NCBI GenBank assembly: GCA_020160935.1
Contig: JAIUPL010000002.1
Coordinates: 310,001 to 374,000 of the forward strand
DNA from: Bacteroidota bacterium
GTDB lineage: Bacteria > Bacteroidota > Bacteroidia > Chitinophagales > Saprospiraceae
Direction of reading: 5' to 3'
Length of the DNA stretch: 64,000 bases
A program made the translations under genes and the position numbers. The notes beneath the pieces are model-generated. The model saw only the letters and a program-made list of their open reading frames with translations, ran no database searches and was not told where the DNA came from. Positions within the stretch are counted from its first letter, which is position 1; the number at the start of each line of letters is the position of its first letter. This document shows, piece by piece, positions 39,462 to 47,782 of the stretch.

Positions 39462-40019
39462 ATGAAAATCAACTTTTTATTCCGCATAACATGGGCCATT
39501 TGCGTGCTCTTTACCCTGCATGCCTGCAATAACGCTGGCACCGCTCCTGCTGCCACTCAGGCAACTGCGCCTTCAGATGGAGGGCAATCCACGATACAGG
39601 ACGATCTGTCGCAAAAAGACGTGGTGAAAGTGGCCGTAGGTAGTCCCGATCACACCACGCTCGTGACGGCCGTTAAAGCCGCCGAACTGGTCGACGTGCT
39701 GTCAAATGCGGGACCATTTACCGTGTTCGCGCCTACCAATGCGGCTTTTGACAAACTGCCTGCCGGTACCGTAACCGACCTGCTCAAACCCGATAAAAAA
39801 GAAACCCTGCAGGATATTTTACAATACCACGTGGCTGTGGCTGTGTACAAACCGGAGATGTTTCAGGACGGACAGATCATCAACATGGCCAATGGCGGCA
39901 ACGTAACCATCGGCGTGAAAGACGGTAAAATAACACTCAACGGCGCGCATGTGCTGGCTACTGTTCCGGCTTCCAATGGAATTGTGCATGTGATTGATGA
40001 AGTGTTACTCCCGAAATAG
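39462..40019 (+). CDS. Fasciclin (FAS1) domain lipoprotein
   Basis: A 185-residue protein with a lipobox (VLFTLHAC), a short polar linker, and one FAS1 domain (HTTLVTAVKAAELVDVLSNA, GPFTVFAPTNAAFDKLPAGT, LQDILQYHVA, ITLNGAHVLATVPASNGIVH). It lies between nosD and nosF. FAS1 proteins usually mediate adhesion or protein contacts. Its place inside the nos cluster suggests a role at the outer face of the NosZ assembly, but this is inference. Confidence 0.88.
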   Translation: MKINFLFRITWAICVLFTLHACNNAGTAPAATQATAPSDGGQSTIQDDLSQKDVVKVAVGSPDHTTLVTAVKAAELVDVLSNAGPFTVFAPTNAAFDKLPAGTVTDLLKPDKKETLQDILQYHVAVAVYKPEMFQDGQIINMANGGNVTIGVKDGKITLNGAHVLATVPASNGIVHVIDEVLLPK

Positions 40020-40168
40020 TTATCAGTTATTAGTTATTGGTTATCAGGGGTAGGTAAGGGTTAATGGGTTGAAATGCCTGGCTACTCGAATGGCAATGCC
40101 AAAATGAATGAACCAATAAACCCTTACCTACCCCTAATAACCAATAACTCAATAATCAATAACTAACC
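40020..40168. repeat. Inverted repeat C inside the nos cluster
   Basis: Imperfect arms (about 40021-40075 and 40110-40168) share the core ggggtaggtaagggtt and its complement, extended by ttagttattggtta words. It separates fas1 from nosF, genes of the same orientation. Confidence 0.85.
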
Positions 40169-40180
40169 AAAAATAAACGT

Positions 40181-40897
40181 ATGCTGGAATCTATTCAACT
40201 CTCCAAATCATTTGGCAAACTCAAAGTCCTGAAAGACATGAGTGTCCAGATGCGCGCTGGTCAGACGATTTCGCTGATCGGGCCCAACGGTTCAGGTAAA
40301 ACGACCTTTATCAAATGCCTGCTCGGGCTGGTTATTCCCGATAGTGGCAGTATCAACCTGTATGGAAACAATGTGCTGGGCGGCTGGGATTACCGGCGGT
40401 ACATCGGCTACATGCCGCAAATAGGGCGATACCCCGACAATATCCGGATCGGGCAATTGTTCGATATGGTGCAGGAAATTCGCCGCGGAACCTATCAGCG
40501 CACCGACGACGACTTGTTACGCGCATTCGACCTGCCCAAACTGGCGCACAAAACCATGCGCACCCTCTCGGGCGGCACCCGGCAAAAAGTGAGCGCCTGC
40601 CTGGCTTTTCTGTTCGATCCGGATGTGCTGATCCTGGATGAGCCCACTGCCGGCCTCGACCCCGTTGCTTCCGAAATACTCAAGGAAAAGGTGCTGGCCG
40701 AAAAAGCAAAGGGCAAACTCACCCTGCTCACCTCCCACATACTCAGCGACCTCGACGAACTGACCACCGATGTGATGTATTTGATGGATGGTCAGTTGCA
40801 GTTTTACCAGTCCATACAAGCCCTGAAGGAACAAACCGGTGAAGAAAAACTGCACCGCGCTATCGCAAACGTTATGAAACAACATCCTGCTGCATGA
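40181..40897 (+). CDS. nosF: NosF, ABC transporter ATPase
   Basis: A 238-residue ATPase with Walker A (GPNGSGKTT), Q-loop region (YMPQIG), signature LSGGTRQK, Walker B (VLILDEP) and the switch His (LLTSH). It powers NosY; together with NosD they supply material for the NosZ copper centre. The end overlaps nosY by four bases (ATGA at 40894-40897). Confidence 0.95.
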   Translation: MLESIQLSKSFGKLKVLKDMSVQMRAGQTISLIGPNGSGKTTFIKCLLGLVIPDSGSINLYGNNVLGGWDYRRYIGYMPQIGRYPDNIRIGQLFDMVQEIRRGTYQRTDDDLLRAFDLPKLAHKTMRTLSGGTRQKVSACLAFLFDPDVLILDEPTAGLDPVASEILKEKVLAEKAKGKLTLLTSHILSDLDELTTDVMYLMDGQLQFYQSIQALKEQTGEEKLHRAIANVMKQHPAA

Positions 40898-41748
40898 AAA
40901 CGCCTGCCTCTTCCATGTCTGCCGCTCTGCGACTGGCGGCTGTCGCCGATACGCCCGCTCGTGCTACCACGGTAAACCCAATCGGACGCATCATAAAATA
41001 CGTGTTGTTCGATATCCTTCAAAACCGGATTGTTATCGGATACACCTTGTTTTTACTGGCGGTGTCGCTGGGTTTGTTCGGGCTAAGCGACGACCCCACC
41101 AAAGGGCTCATCAGCCTGCTCAATATCGTGCTCATCGTGACGCCCCTGGTGAGCGCCGTTTTTGCCACCATCCATTTTTACAACTCTTACGAATTTATAG
41201 AACTACTGGCAGCACAACCCGTGCGTCGCGGAATCATTGTGTGGGGGCAGTTTCTGGGCCTGGTGCTGGCCCTGGAAACAGCCGTTTGTGTTGGTATTGG
41301 TATTCCGGTAGCCATTTATTCGCCTTCCGCTACAGGGGTGGTGCTACTCCTGGCAGCAGCCGGGCTCACGGTAGTATTCATCGCACTGGCCATGTTGGCG
41401 TCCGTATGCACCCGCGACAAAGCAAAAGGCATCGGCCTGGCACTGCTGCTGTGGTTTTACTTCACGCTGCTGTACGATGCGCTGGTGCTGTTCATCATGT
41501 TTTCCTTTGCCGATTACCCGCTGGAAAAAGCCACGCTGGTGATGGCCGCGCTCAATCCGATCGACCTGGCGCGGGTGATTGTACTGTTGCAAATGGATAT
41601 TTCGGCCCTGATGGGCTACACGGGCGCCTTGTTTCGCGAATGGCTGGGCACCGGGGCAGGCATTACAACGGCAATCGCTATTTTGCTGCTCTGGGCAACG
41701 ATCCCCATGCTGCTGGCAGTTCGTGTTTTTCGGAAAAAAGACTTGTGA
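40894..41748 (+). CDS. nosY: NosY, ABC transporter permease
   Basis: A 284-residue membrane protein with six main hydrophobic segments (IVIGYTLFLLAVSLGLFGL, LLNIVLIVTPLVSAVFATIH, LGLVLALETAVCVGIGIPVA and others) and the NosY stretch YNSYEFIELLAAQPVRRGII. Its start overlaps the nosF stop. It is the last gene of the nos cluster. Confidence 0.94.
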   Translation: MKTPASSMSAALRLAAVADTPARATTVNPIGRIIKYVLFDILQNRIVIGYTLFLLAVSLGLFGLSDDPTKGLISLLNIVLIVTPLVSAVFATIHFYNSYEFIELLAAQPVRRGIIVWGQFLGLVLALETAVCVGIGIPVAIYSPSATGVVLLLAAAGLTVVFIALAMLASVCTRDKAKGIGLALLLWFYFTLLYDALVLFIMFSFADYPLEKATLVMAALNPIDLARVIVLLQMDISALMGYTGALFREWLGTGAGITTAIAILLLWATIPMLLAVRVFRKKDL

Positions 41749-41768
41749 GGTGTCTATTTAATTGAAAA

Positions 41769-42791
41769 TCAATAAATTTTGAATTCCACCCGTCGGTTTT
41801 TCACGTTGCCGGAGGCAATGGTTTGCAGGGGGCGTGTATCACCATAACCTTCCGATTTAATGCGTTCGGCAGCAACCCCTTTGCTTGCCAGGTAGTCGGC
41901 CACCACCCGGGCGCGTTCTTTGGAAAGAATCAGGTTTTTGGCTGAGTCGCCGTGGTTGTCTGTGTGGCCTTCGACACTCAGACGCAAGGCCGGATTGCGT
42001 ACCAGAAAGCCAGATAAACGATCCAGTTCGGGTTCCGATTGGGCAAGCATGATGCTTTTACTTTGCACGAACAGGATGTTTTTGGGCAGGTACTTTTCGA
42101 GCGTGTCGGCCGGCACATCGGAGGCTTGTGCGAAGGTGTGTACAACAGGTTTGGCAGGCGCCGGTTTGGGTGCAGTGGGTTTGTTTGCCACAGGTTTGGG
42201 CTTCGACGTATTTACAGGTGGCGGGTTGTTCGTTTTGGGGTTGTGCGCAATATTCTGGTTGGGTGCAGGTAATTGCATGGATGTCGGCTGGTAAAAGAAT
42301 TTGCTGTCGATGACCTTATCATTGTATCCGAAAGCGCCTCCAAACACCGGTTTTTGGCTGGGCAATTGCCAGTACAGTTGTATTTCTCCTTCCAGCAGTC
42401 CGTTGAAATAGTCGACCTGCAAATCGTAGAAGCGATTGGCTTCGAGGTAGACGGTGCCGGAAAAAGGTTCCGAGTCGTGCATCCCCCAGGCATTGATCAC
42501 CATTTTATCGCCTACTTTCACCCGAATACCGTCGTCGACGTGGGCGCGGAATCGGTACTCACCGGCTTCGGGTGTTTTGATGCGGCCTTTCCACCTGACG
42601 GAAAAATCGGACGGGTCCATGCCTGCCGCGGGCGCCACATTGTTCCACACAAATTCGATTTTGGCGTCGGTGCGCGTCATGATTTTTCGATCGAAATTGC
42701 GGCCGTCGTAGTATTCTCCAACCAGGCCTGGTTGGGCGTACAGGTAAATACTACCCAGTATGGAAAGGGCTGTCAAAAATGTTTTCGTCAT
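41769..42791 (-). CDS. PA14 and OmpA domain outer-membrane protein
   Basis: 340 residues from ATG 42789-42791. A signal peptide (FLTALSILGSIYLYAQ) is followed by a PA14 carbohydrate-binding-like domain (VGEYYDGRNFDRK, FRAHVDDGIRVKVGDKMVIN, LEANRFYDLQVDYFNGLLEG). A Pro/Lys-rich linker follows (about 180-225), then a C-terminal OmpA domain with the peptidoglycan-binding pattern (LRLSVEGHTDNHGDSAKNLI, LSKERARVVADYLASKGV, RVEFKIY). It probably tethers the outer membrane to peptidoglycan while the PA14 part binds a glycan. Confidence 0.9.
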   Translation of the reverse strand: MTKTFLTALSILGSIYLYAQPGLVGEYYDGRNFDRKIMTRTDAKIEFVWNNVAPAAGMDPSDFSVRWKGRIKTPEAGEYRFRAHVDDGIRVKVGDKMVINAWGMHDSEPFSGTVYLEANRFYDLQVDYFNGLLEGEIQLYWQLPSQKPVFGGAFGYNDKVIDSKFFYQPTSMQLPAPNQNIAHNPKTNNPPPVNTSKPKPVANKPTAPKPAPAKPVVHTFAQASDVPADTLEKYLPKNILFVQSKSIMLAQSEPELDRLSGFLVRNPALRLSVEGHTDNHGDSAKNLILSKERARVVADYLASKGVAAERIKSEGYGDTRPLQTIASGNVKNRRVEFKIY

Positions 42792-42873
42792 AGCATCTGA
42801 ATGTTTAGTGGGAGAAAAACGCTGCTGCACCTGGAAAAATTCTGTTGTGCAGTACGCTTTTTTTGGGGGGGGT

Positions 42874-43005
42874 GAATCAGGATGACCTGGATTGGAAGGA
42901 TTAGAAAGATTCTATAGGCGATGTCGACAATTATATAAATTCTTCAAATTGTCGACATCGCCTATAGAATCTTTCTAATCCTTCCAATCCAGGTCATCCT
43001 GATTC
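42874..43005. repeat. Long inverted repeat D (perfect 58-bp arms)
   Basis: Arms 42874-42931 and 42948-43005 are exact reverse complements around a 16-base AT-rich loop. It lies downstream of moeB and upstream of the PA14-OmpA gene, both on the minus strand. Confidence 0.96.
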
Positions 43006-43054
43006 AACCGCCCTTCACTAGACACTACCAAACGCCAATTTGTTACAAAACAGG

Positions 43055-44191
43055 TCAGGAATTCCCTCCGGCGTTTTCCACTGCCTGTATTCCACCTTTC
43101 AGGTTGTACACATTCTCGAAACCAAAACGTTCTTCCAGTATAGCGATAGCCTGTGCGCTGCGAGCCCCCGAACGACAATGAACAACCACAGGCATGCTGC
43201 GGGAAATACGATCTGTTTGAAAGGGAATATCGGCCAGCGGGATTAATTCGCCCGCCAGGTTATGCTCGGAGTATTCGTTCGGTTCCCGCACATCGATGAG
43301 TTGAAAGGGCTTGCCGGACTGTTGCCATTCCAGGAATTCGTGGGCAGCAATTTCTTTAAAATTGTACTCTTTCAGTGTCTCGTCCAGCCCACAAAATGCT
43401 TCGTAATCAATAAGTTCTGTGATGGTAGGCGCATTGCCGCTCAAGGGATTATCTTCCCGGCCTCGTATCCTGAACCGGCGCGTTTCAAAGTTGAGGGCAT
43501 CGAACACAAACAAATATCCGCTCAGGGTTTTGCCTGCTCCGCTAATAATTTTCAATACCTCCAGGGCCTGCATACTGCCGATAATCCCCGGCAAAACACC
43601 CAGCACGCCTCCTTCGGAGCAGTCGGGTATAGAGCCCGGCGGCGGTGGGGTAGGGAAGAGGTCGCGATAATTAGGGCCTGCCGCGCCATCCTGTATAAAA
43701 TTAAACACCGACACCTGCCCTTCAAATTGTGATACTGCGCCGTACACCAGCGGTTTTCCGGCCAATACACAGGCATCGTTCACGAGGTAGCGGGTAGGGA
43801 AATTATCGGAGCCGTCGGCCACCACATCGTACGAACGTATTATGTCGATCGCATTGTCTCGTGTCAAAAAAACAGGGTGCAACTCCATCTCAATATGCGG
43901 GTTGAGCGCCTGAAGGTGATTGGCGGCTGCCGTTGTTTTGGGTTGGCCTATATCGTTTTCATCGAACAAAACCTGTCGTTGCAGGTTACTACGGTCTACT
44001 GCATCACCATCCACGATGCCGATGACACCTACACCCGCCGCAGCAAGGTATTGCAGCAAGGGGCTACCCAGTCCACCCGCGCCAATGACCAGCACCCGCG
44101 CTTCCTTGAGCCGCTGCTGCGCCTTCATCCCAAATTGTGGCAACTTGAAATGGCGATCATATCGTAGGAGTTCGGAGGGGGTGAAAACCAT
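43055..44191 (-). CDS. moeB: MoeB/ThiF-type adenylyltransferase with C-terminal rhodanese domain
   Basis: A 378-residue two-domain enzyme. The ThiF/MoeB fold has the nucleotide-binding VLVIGAGGLGSPLLQYLAAA, DGDAVDRSNLQRQVLF and VVADGSDNFPTRYL. The rhodanese domain (about 275-372) has the active-site Cys in VVVHCRSGARSAQA. It should adenylate the C-terminal glycine of MoaD and pass on sulfur for molybdopterin, or serve thiamine. The zinc-site cysteine pairs of classical MoeB are absent (NYRDLFP in place of C-x2-C). It is divergent from moaA, in keeping with molybdenum cofactor synthesis. Confidence 0.88.
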   Translation of the reverse strand: MVFTPSELLRYDRHFKLPQFGMKAQQRLKEARVLVIGAGGLGSPLLQYLAAAGVGVIGIVDGDAVDRSNLQRQVLFDENDIGQPKTTAAANHLQALNPHIEMELHPVFLTRDNAIDIIRSYDVVADGSDNFPTRYLVNDACVLAGKPLVYGAVSQFEGQVSVFNFIQDGAAGPNYRDLFPTPPPPGSIPDCSEGGVLGVLPGIIGSMQALEVLKIISGAGKTLSGYLFVFDALNFETRRFRIRGREDNPLSGNAPTITELIDYEAFCGLDETLKEYNFKEIAAHEFLEWQQSGKPFQLIDVREPNEYSEHNLAGELIPLADIPFQTDRISRSMPVVVHCRSGARSAQAIAILEERFGFENVYNLKGGIQAVENAGGNS

Positions 44192-44578
44192 GAGAGAGTT
44201 ATGAGTTATGAGTTATGAGTTGTGGTGCTGTTTTCTTGGTATTGTTGAGGAGAGTTGAGGGGTTGAGGGGTTGAGGGGTTGAGAGGTTTACCCTTGATTT
44301 ATCAACTTATTATACAGGATGGCAGAACATAAATCTCATTGTCAGAGTTTAAACCTCTCAACCCCTCAACCCTCTCAACCCCTCAACCCTCTCAACCCTC
44401 TCAACCCCTCAACCCTCTCAACCTCTCAACCTCTCAACCCCTCAACCCCTCAACCCTCTCAACCCTCTCAACCCCTCAACCCTCTCAACCCTCTCAACCC
44501 CTCAACCCTCCACAACCATTCCAAGAACACAGCACCACAACTCATAACTCATAACTCCAAAACCCCCATCTTTGCTTC
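44192..44578. repeat. Inverted repeat E with a long CTCAACC tract between moeB and moaA
   Basis: Perfect outer arms 44203-44230 and 44530-44557 (28 bp, built of gagttat words and ggtgctg) flank a region of gaggggtt words on the left and, at 44354-44510, an uninterrupted array of about eighteen 7-9 base units of cctctcaa and cccctcaa. No gene is seen. Both promoters of the divergent genes must lie in or beside it; catctttg at 44566-44573 is a -7-like box for moaA. Confidence 0.92.
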
Positions 44579-45565
44579 ATGCTTTTCGACAACCATGGCC
44601 GTCCGATTCATTACCTGCGCCTGGCTGTAACCGATCGTTGCAACCTGCGCTGCCATTATTGTATGCCTGAACACGGGCTGCAATGGCTATCACGTGCCGA
44701 TTTGCTGAGTTATGAAGAAATGTTGCGCCTGTGCACCTTGCTGGTGCGTATGGGCATCACAAAAATACGTATAACCGGAGGAGAACCGTTCGTCCGGAAA
44801 GATATGATGAAATTGCTGCGGTCGCTGGCAGCCATAGACGGACTGGAACAGATTCACCTCACCACCAATGGCGTGGCAACTGCCGGCTTTGTACCGGAAC
44901 TGAAGCAACTGGGTATTCGCAGTGTCAACCTCAGCCTCGACACCCTCGACAGAGAACGGTTTTTCCAAATAACACGTCGAGACGAACTTCCCCGCGTGCT
45001 GGATACGCTACACGCGTTGCTGGAACATGGTATTCCCGTCAAGGTAAATGCAGTGGTCATGGACGGGCAAAACACAAATGACCTGATTCCGCTGGCTGCC
45101 CTGAGCCGCGATTTGCCGGTGGATGTGCGCTTCATCGAGGAAATGCCGTTCAATGGAGGCGATCACATTACGGGCCGCCCGCTGTGGGATTATGTGCGCA
45201 TTCTAGACACTTTACGGGTGGAATGGCCTTCCCTGGAAAAAACGCCTGATGCCCCTTTTTCCACTTCCATGAATTATCTGGTTCCGGGATTTAAAGGCAA
45301 AATCGGCATCATTGCTGCCTGGTCGCGTACTTTTTGCGGCACCTGCAACCGCATTCGCGTCACGCCCAAAGGCGTGTTGAAAACCTGCCTCTACGACCAG
45401 GGCGTTTTACAACTGCGCGATCTGATGCGATCGGGGCTCGACGATGAAGCGCTCCAGGTGCATCTGCTGGATGCTTTCGCCCACCGCCCTGCCAATGGAT
45501 GGGAGGCTGCGGCGGCACGTGTCGACAGCCCGCTCGAAGAATCCATGGCTACGATTGGAGGGTAA
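44579..45565 (+). CDS. moaA: GTP 3',8-cyclase MoaA
   Basis: A 328-residue radical-SAM enzyme for the first step of molybdenum cofactor synthesis. The N-terminal cluster motif C-x3-C-x2-C is in DRCNLRCHYCMPE; the SAM-binding GGE is in RITGGEPFVRKDM; the C-terminal cluster cysteines are in FCGTCNRIRVTPKGVLKTC; the C-terminal GG is present (SMATIGG). It is complete. The leader is very short if the -7-like box at 44566-44573 is used. The other moa/moe genes are not in this window apart from moeB. Confidence 0.96.
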   Translation: MLFDNHGRPIHYLRLAVTDRCNLRCHYCMPEHGLQWLSRADLLSYEEMLRLCTLLVRMGITKIRITGGEPFVRKDMMKLLRSLAAIDGLEQIHLTTNGVATAGFVPELKQLGIRSVNLSLDTLDRERFFQITRRDELPRVLDTLHALLEHGIPVKVNAVVMDGQNTNDLIPLAALSRDLPVDVRFIEEMPFNGGDHITGRPLWDYVRILDTLRVEWPSLEKTPDAPFSTSMNYLVPGFKGKIGIIAAWSRTFCGTCNRIRVTPKGVLKTCLYDQGVLQLRDLMRSGLDDEALQVHLLDAFAHRPANGWEAAAARVDSPLEESMATIGG

Positions 45566-45572
45566 CATGAGA

Positions 45573-45980
45573 CATCCCGAATTTTGGTGAAAGCCAGGAT
45601 TCAGGGTAGGTTGTTTCCCGTAGAGTATTCCCCTCGTAGAGTATTTCCCGCAGATTTCCGCAGAATACACGCAGATTTCCGCAGATCGTAGAGCACACCT
45701 ACTTCAAATACGTATCGTAAAATGAGTACTCTACGATCTGCGGAAATCTGCGTGTATTCTGCGGAAATCTGCGGGAAATACTCTACGAGGGGAATACTCT
45801 ATGAGGGAAATACTCTATGAGGGAAATACTCTACGAGGGGAATTACTCTACACGGGAAATTACTCTACGGGAAATATCCTGCCCTATCTGTTCTGGATAG
45901 AAATATGTTCCGTTCCTAAAGATTCGGGAAGTCTCCTGTAAAAAAATCCCGAACCCTGGCTTTCACCAAAATTCGGGATG
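45573..45980. repeat. Long inverted repeat F (perfect 73-bp inner arms plus outer arms)
   Basis: The inner arms 45621-45693 and 45729-45801 are exact reverse complements with a 35-base loop. They are built of gcagatttccgcag and gtagagtatttccc words. The outer arms (45573-45602 and 45951-45980) carry catcccgaattttggtgaaa and its complement. More ctctacg/gggaaat words fill 45801-45880. It lies between the convergent moaA and M23 genes. Confidence 0.95.
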
Positions 45981-46005
45981 CGTATTTGTTGGACAATCGT
46001 CGTGC

Positions 46006-47397
46006 TTATGGCACTACTTTGCTATCTGTAGATTCACTTGTGTGGCCGTGTGTTTTGTATTGCACACCATTGATTTTCTGCATCAGGCTGTCGCGCACCA
46101 CTTTGAAATTCTCAAATGCTTCACCGGTAATCGGTTGTGGCTGTGGCAGGTTGAGCCGAAGGTGGTCTACTTGTTTGCCATTTTTCCAGAAACGGAAACA
46201 TACGTGCGGGCCGGTAGCCAGTCCTGTAGAACCTACATAACCAATGGTTTGGCCTTGTGCCACACGGGAACCGGCGCGAATGCCTTTGGCAAAGCCGCTC
46301 ATGTGCAGGTATTGCGATTCGTATGTCTGGTCGTGACGGATTTTCACAAAGAGGCCGTTTCCACCGCGGCGGGTGGCTTCTTCCACCACACCTTCCGCTA
46401 CCGACATGATCGGTGTGCCATGCGGCGCAGCATAGTCGGTACCGAAATGCGCTTTGTGATAGCCGAGGATCGGGTGGAGGCGGTTGAGGTTGTAGCGGCT
46501 GCTGATGCGGCTGAATTTCACCGGCGATTTCAGGAAAGCCTTACGAGCCGGGCGGCCGTCGTAGTCGAAGTAATTGGTTTTTTCTCCGGGGCGTTCGAAA
46601 TTGAAAGCATAGGATTCCTTGCCTTCACGTTCGTACATGGCAGCGATGATTTTGCCGGTACCCACTGCTTTGCCTTCCACAAAATGCTGCTCGTACACCA
46701 CTTTGAAACGGTCACCCTGTTTCTGGTGGTAAAAGTCAACGGAAGACGCTAGAATATCGATCATGCCGTCGGCCAGTTCGTCGCTCAGGCCATTGTCGGT
46801 AAGAGCCTGCCAAAAACTGGTTTCCAGTACACCCGATGCGGCCACTACTTCCGTTTTTACATCGCGTTTTACCAGATTCACTTCATACGGCGCGCGGAGA
46901 TTGAACACCACATATTCGTACGGCGAAGGTTCGTATACCATGAACTCGGGTTGTGCGCCTGCCTGTTTGGACAGGAAAAACAACTCGTGGCCGATGCGCA
47001 TGGAAGAAATATTGAACTTGCCTTTGCTTTGCTCTACAATGCTGTTGACTTGCGGATAGGTAAGTCCTTTTGCCATCAGGAGTTCTCCCAGGACATCGCC
47101 GGAAGCGAGTTTGGTTTCCGACAACTGGAATTCGTCGAGTGCAAAACCCCAGCGCATATTGTGGGGAACTACAGACAATTCCCCCAGCGTGGGAGGCGCC
47201 AGCAACATGGCGGCAGACTGTCGATCGGAAGTAAGTTGGAGGGTGGCGGCAAATAAGCCTAATGAAACAGCCACCCCTGACGCGACCATGATTTTTTTAT
47301 TTTTCCAGGTCTTGGTCAGGCGCCGCAACCACTGCTGCGGCTTCGAATTGTTTGTGTTCACGATGTGTGTAAGATTAGAACAGGTTATTAAAATCAA
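46006..47397 (-). CDS. M23 family metallopeptidase with altered zinc motif
   Basis: About 463 residues. A basic N-terminus (QQWLRRLTKTWKNKKIMVAS) precedes one membrane helix (VAVSLGLFAATL), a LysM/opacity-associated-like central region (about 90-180) and a C-terminal LytM domain with HFGTDYAAPHGTP (H-x3-D). The last motif reads GPHVCFRFW, so the second His of H-x-H is Cys. This variant is common in one Bacteroidota lineage of M23 proteins and might still bind zinc through Cys. The start could be ATG 47397 or a GTG twelve codons later (47361). Envelope peptidoglycan cleavage is the likely role. Confidence 0.88.
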   Translation of the reverse strand: MILITCSNLTHIVNTNNSKPQQWLRRLTKTWKNKKIMVASGVAVSLGLFAATLQLTSDRQSAAMLLAPPTLGELSVVPHNMRWGFALDEFQLSETKLASGDVLGELLMAKGLTYPQVNSIVEQSKGKFNISSMRIGHELFFLSKQAGAQPEFMVYEPSPYEYVVFNLRAPYEVNLVKRDVKTEVVAASGVLETSFWQALTDNGLSDELADGMIDILASSVDFYHQKQGDRFKVVYEQHFVEGKAVGTGKIIAAMYEREGKESYAFNFERPGEKTNYFDYDGRPARKAFLKSPVKFSRISSRYNLNRLHPILGYHKAHFGTDYAAPHGTPIMSVAEGVVEEATRRGGNGLFVKIRHDQTYESQYLHMSGFAKGIRAGSRVAQGQTIGYVGSTGLATGPHVCFRFWKNGKQVDHLRLNLPQPQPITGEAFENFKVVRDSLMQKINGVQYKTHGHTSESTDSKVVP

Positions 47398-47782
47398 GCC
47401 TGGTCGTTGCGAACACTCATGCTACGCTCCAAAGGCGTAGGATGAGTGTCAGCCTGGTCTCTGGCGGGGATTCGACCAACTGGCTTAGCGGCAAAAATAG
47501 AATTGCATTCCGGTTTTTTACCAATTGTTGCCGGAAAATTAACTAAACGCCCGTTCCTTCAATAGACGGACAAGCCTCTGCTTTTATTTGAAAAATGAAC
47601 TTAAGTCGCTGACAGTTAACTTTTTATGTGTAAAATTTGCCTGCATCTATCCGTTTTCTCAAAATGTAAAAAAATTATATGCGATTTTACACAATATGCC
47701 AAATCAGGCCTGAAACCTCAATTTTGTCCCGAACGGAGCCTGAAGCCCGTACATTTGCGCAGTTTTACGATCCACCTTGCCG
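47398..47782. other. Intergenic region upstream of two divergent genes
   Basis: No gene is seen. A hairpin at 47414-47448 (cactcat-g-ctacgc paired with gcgtag-g-atgagtg) stands in the leader of the M23 gene. Towards the right gene, TTTG at 47723-47726 and TACATTTG at 47750-47757 make a probable promoter with a slightly long spacer (23 bp), giving a leader of about 20 bases before ATG 47783. Confidence 0.6.

Noticed and set aside
44339-44630. Open frames reading Leu-Asn-Pro-rich repeats before moaA
   Set aside because: They translate the CTCAACC tandem array and have no other content.
45621-45801. Possible CRISPR array in the gcagatttccgcag repeats
   Set aside because: Units are not regularly spaced by unique spacers, the structure is an inverted repeat, and no cas gene is near.
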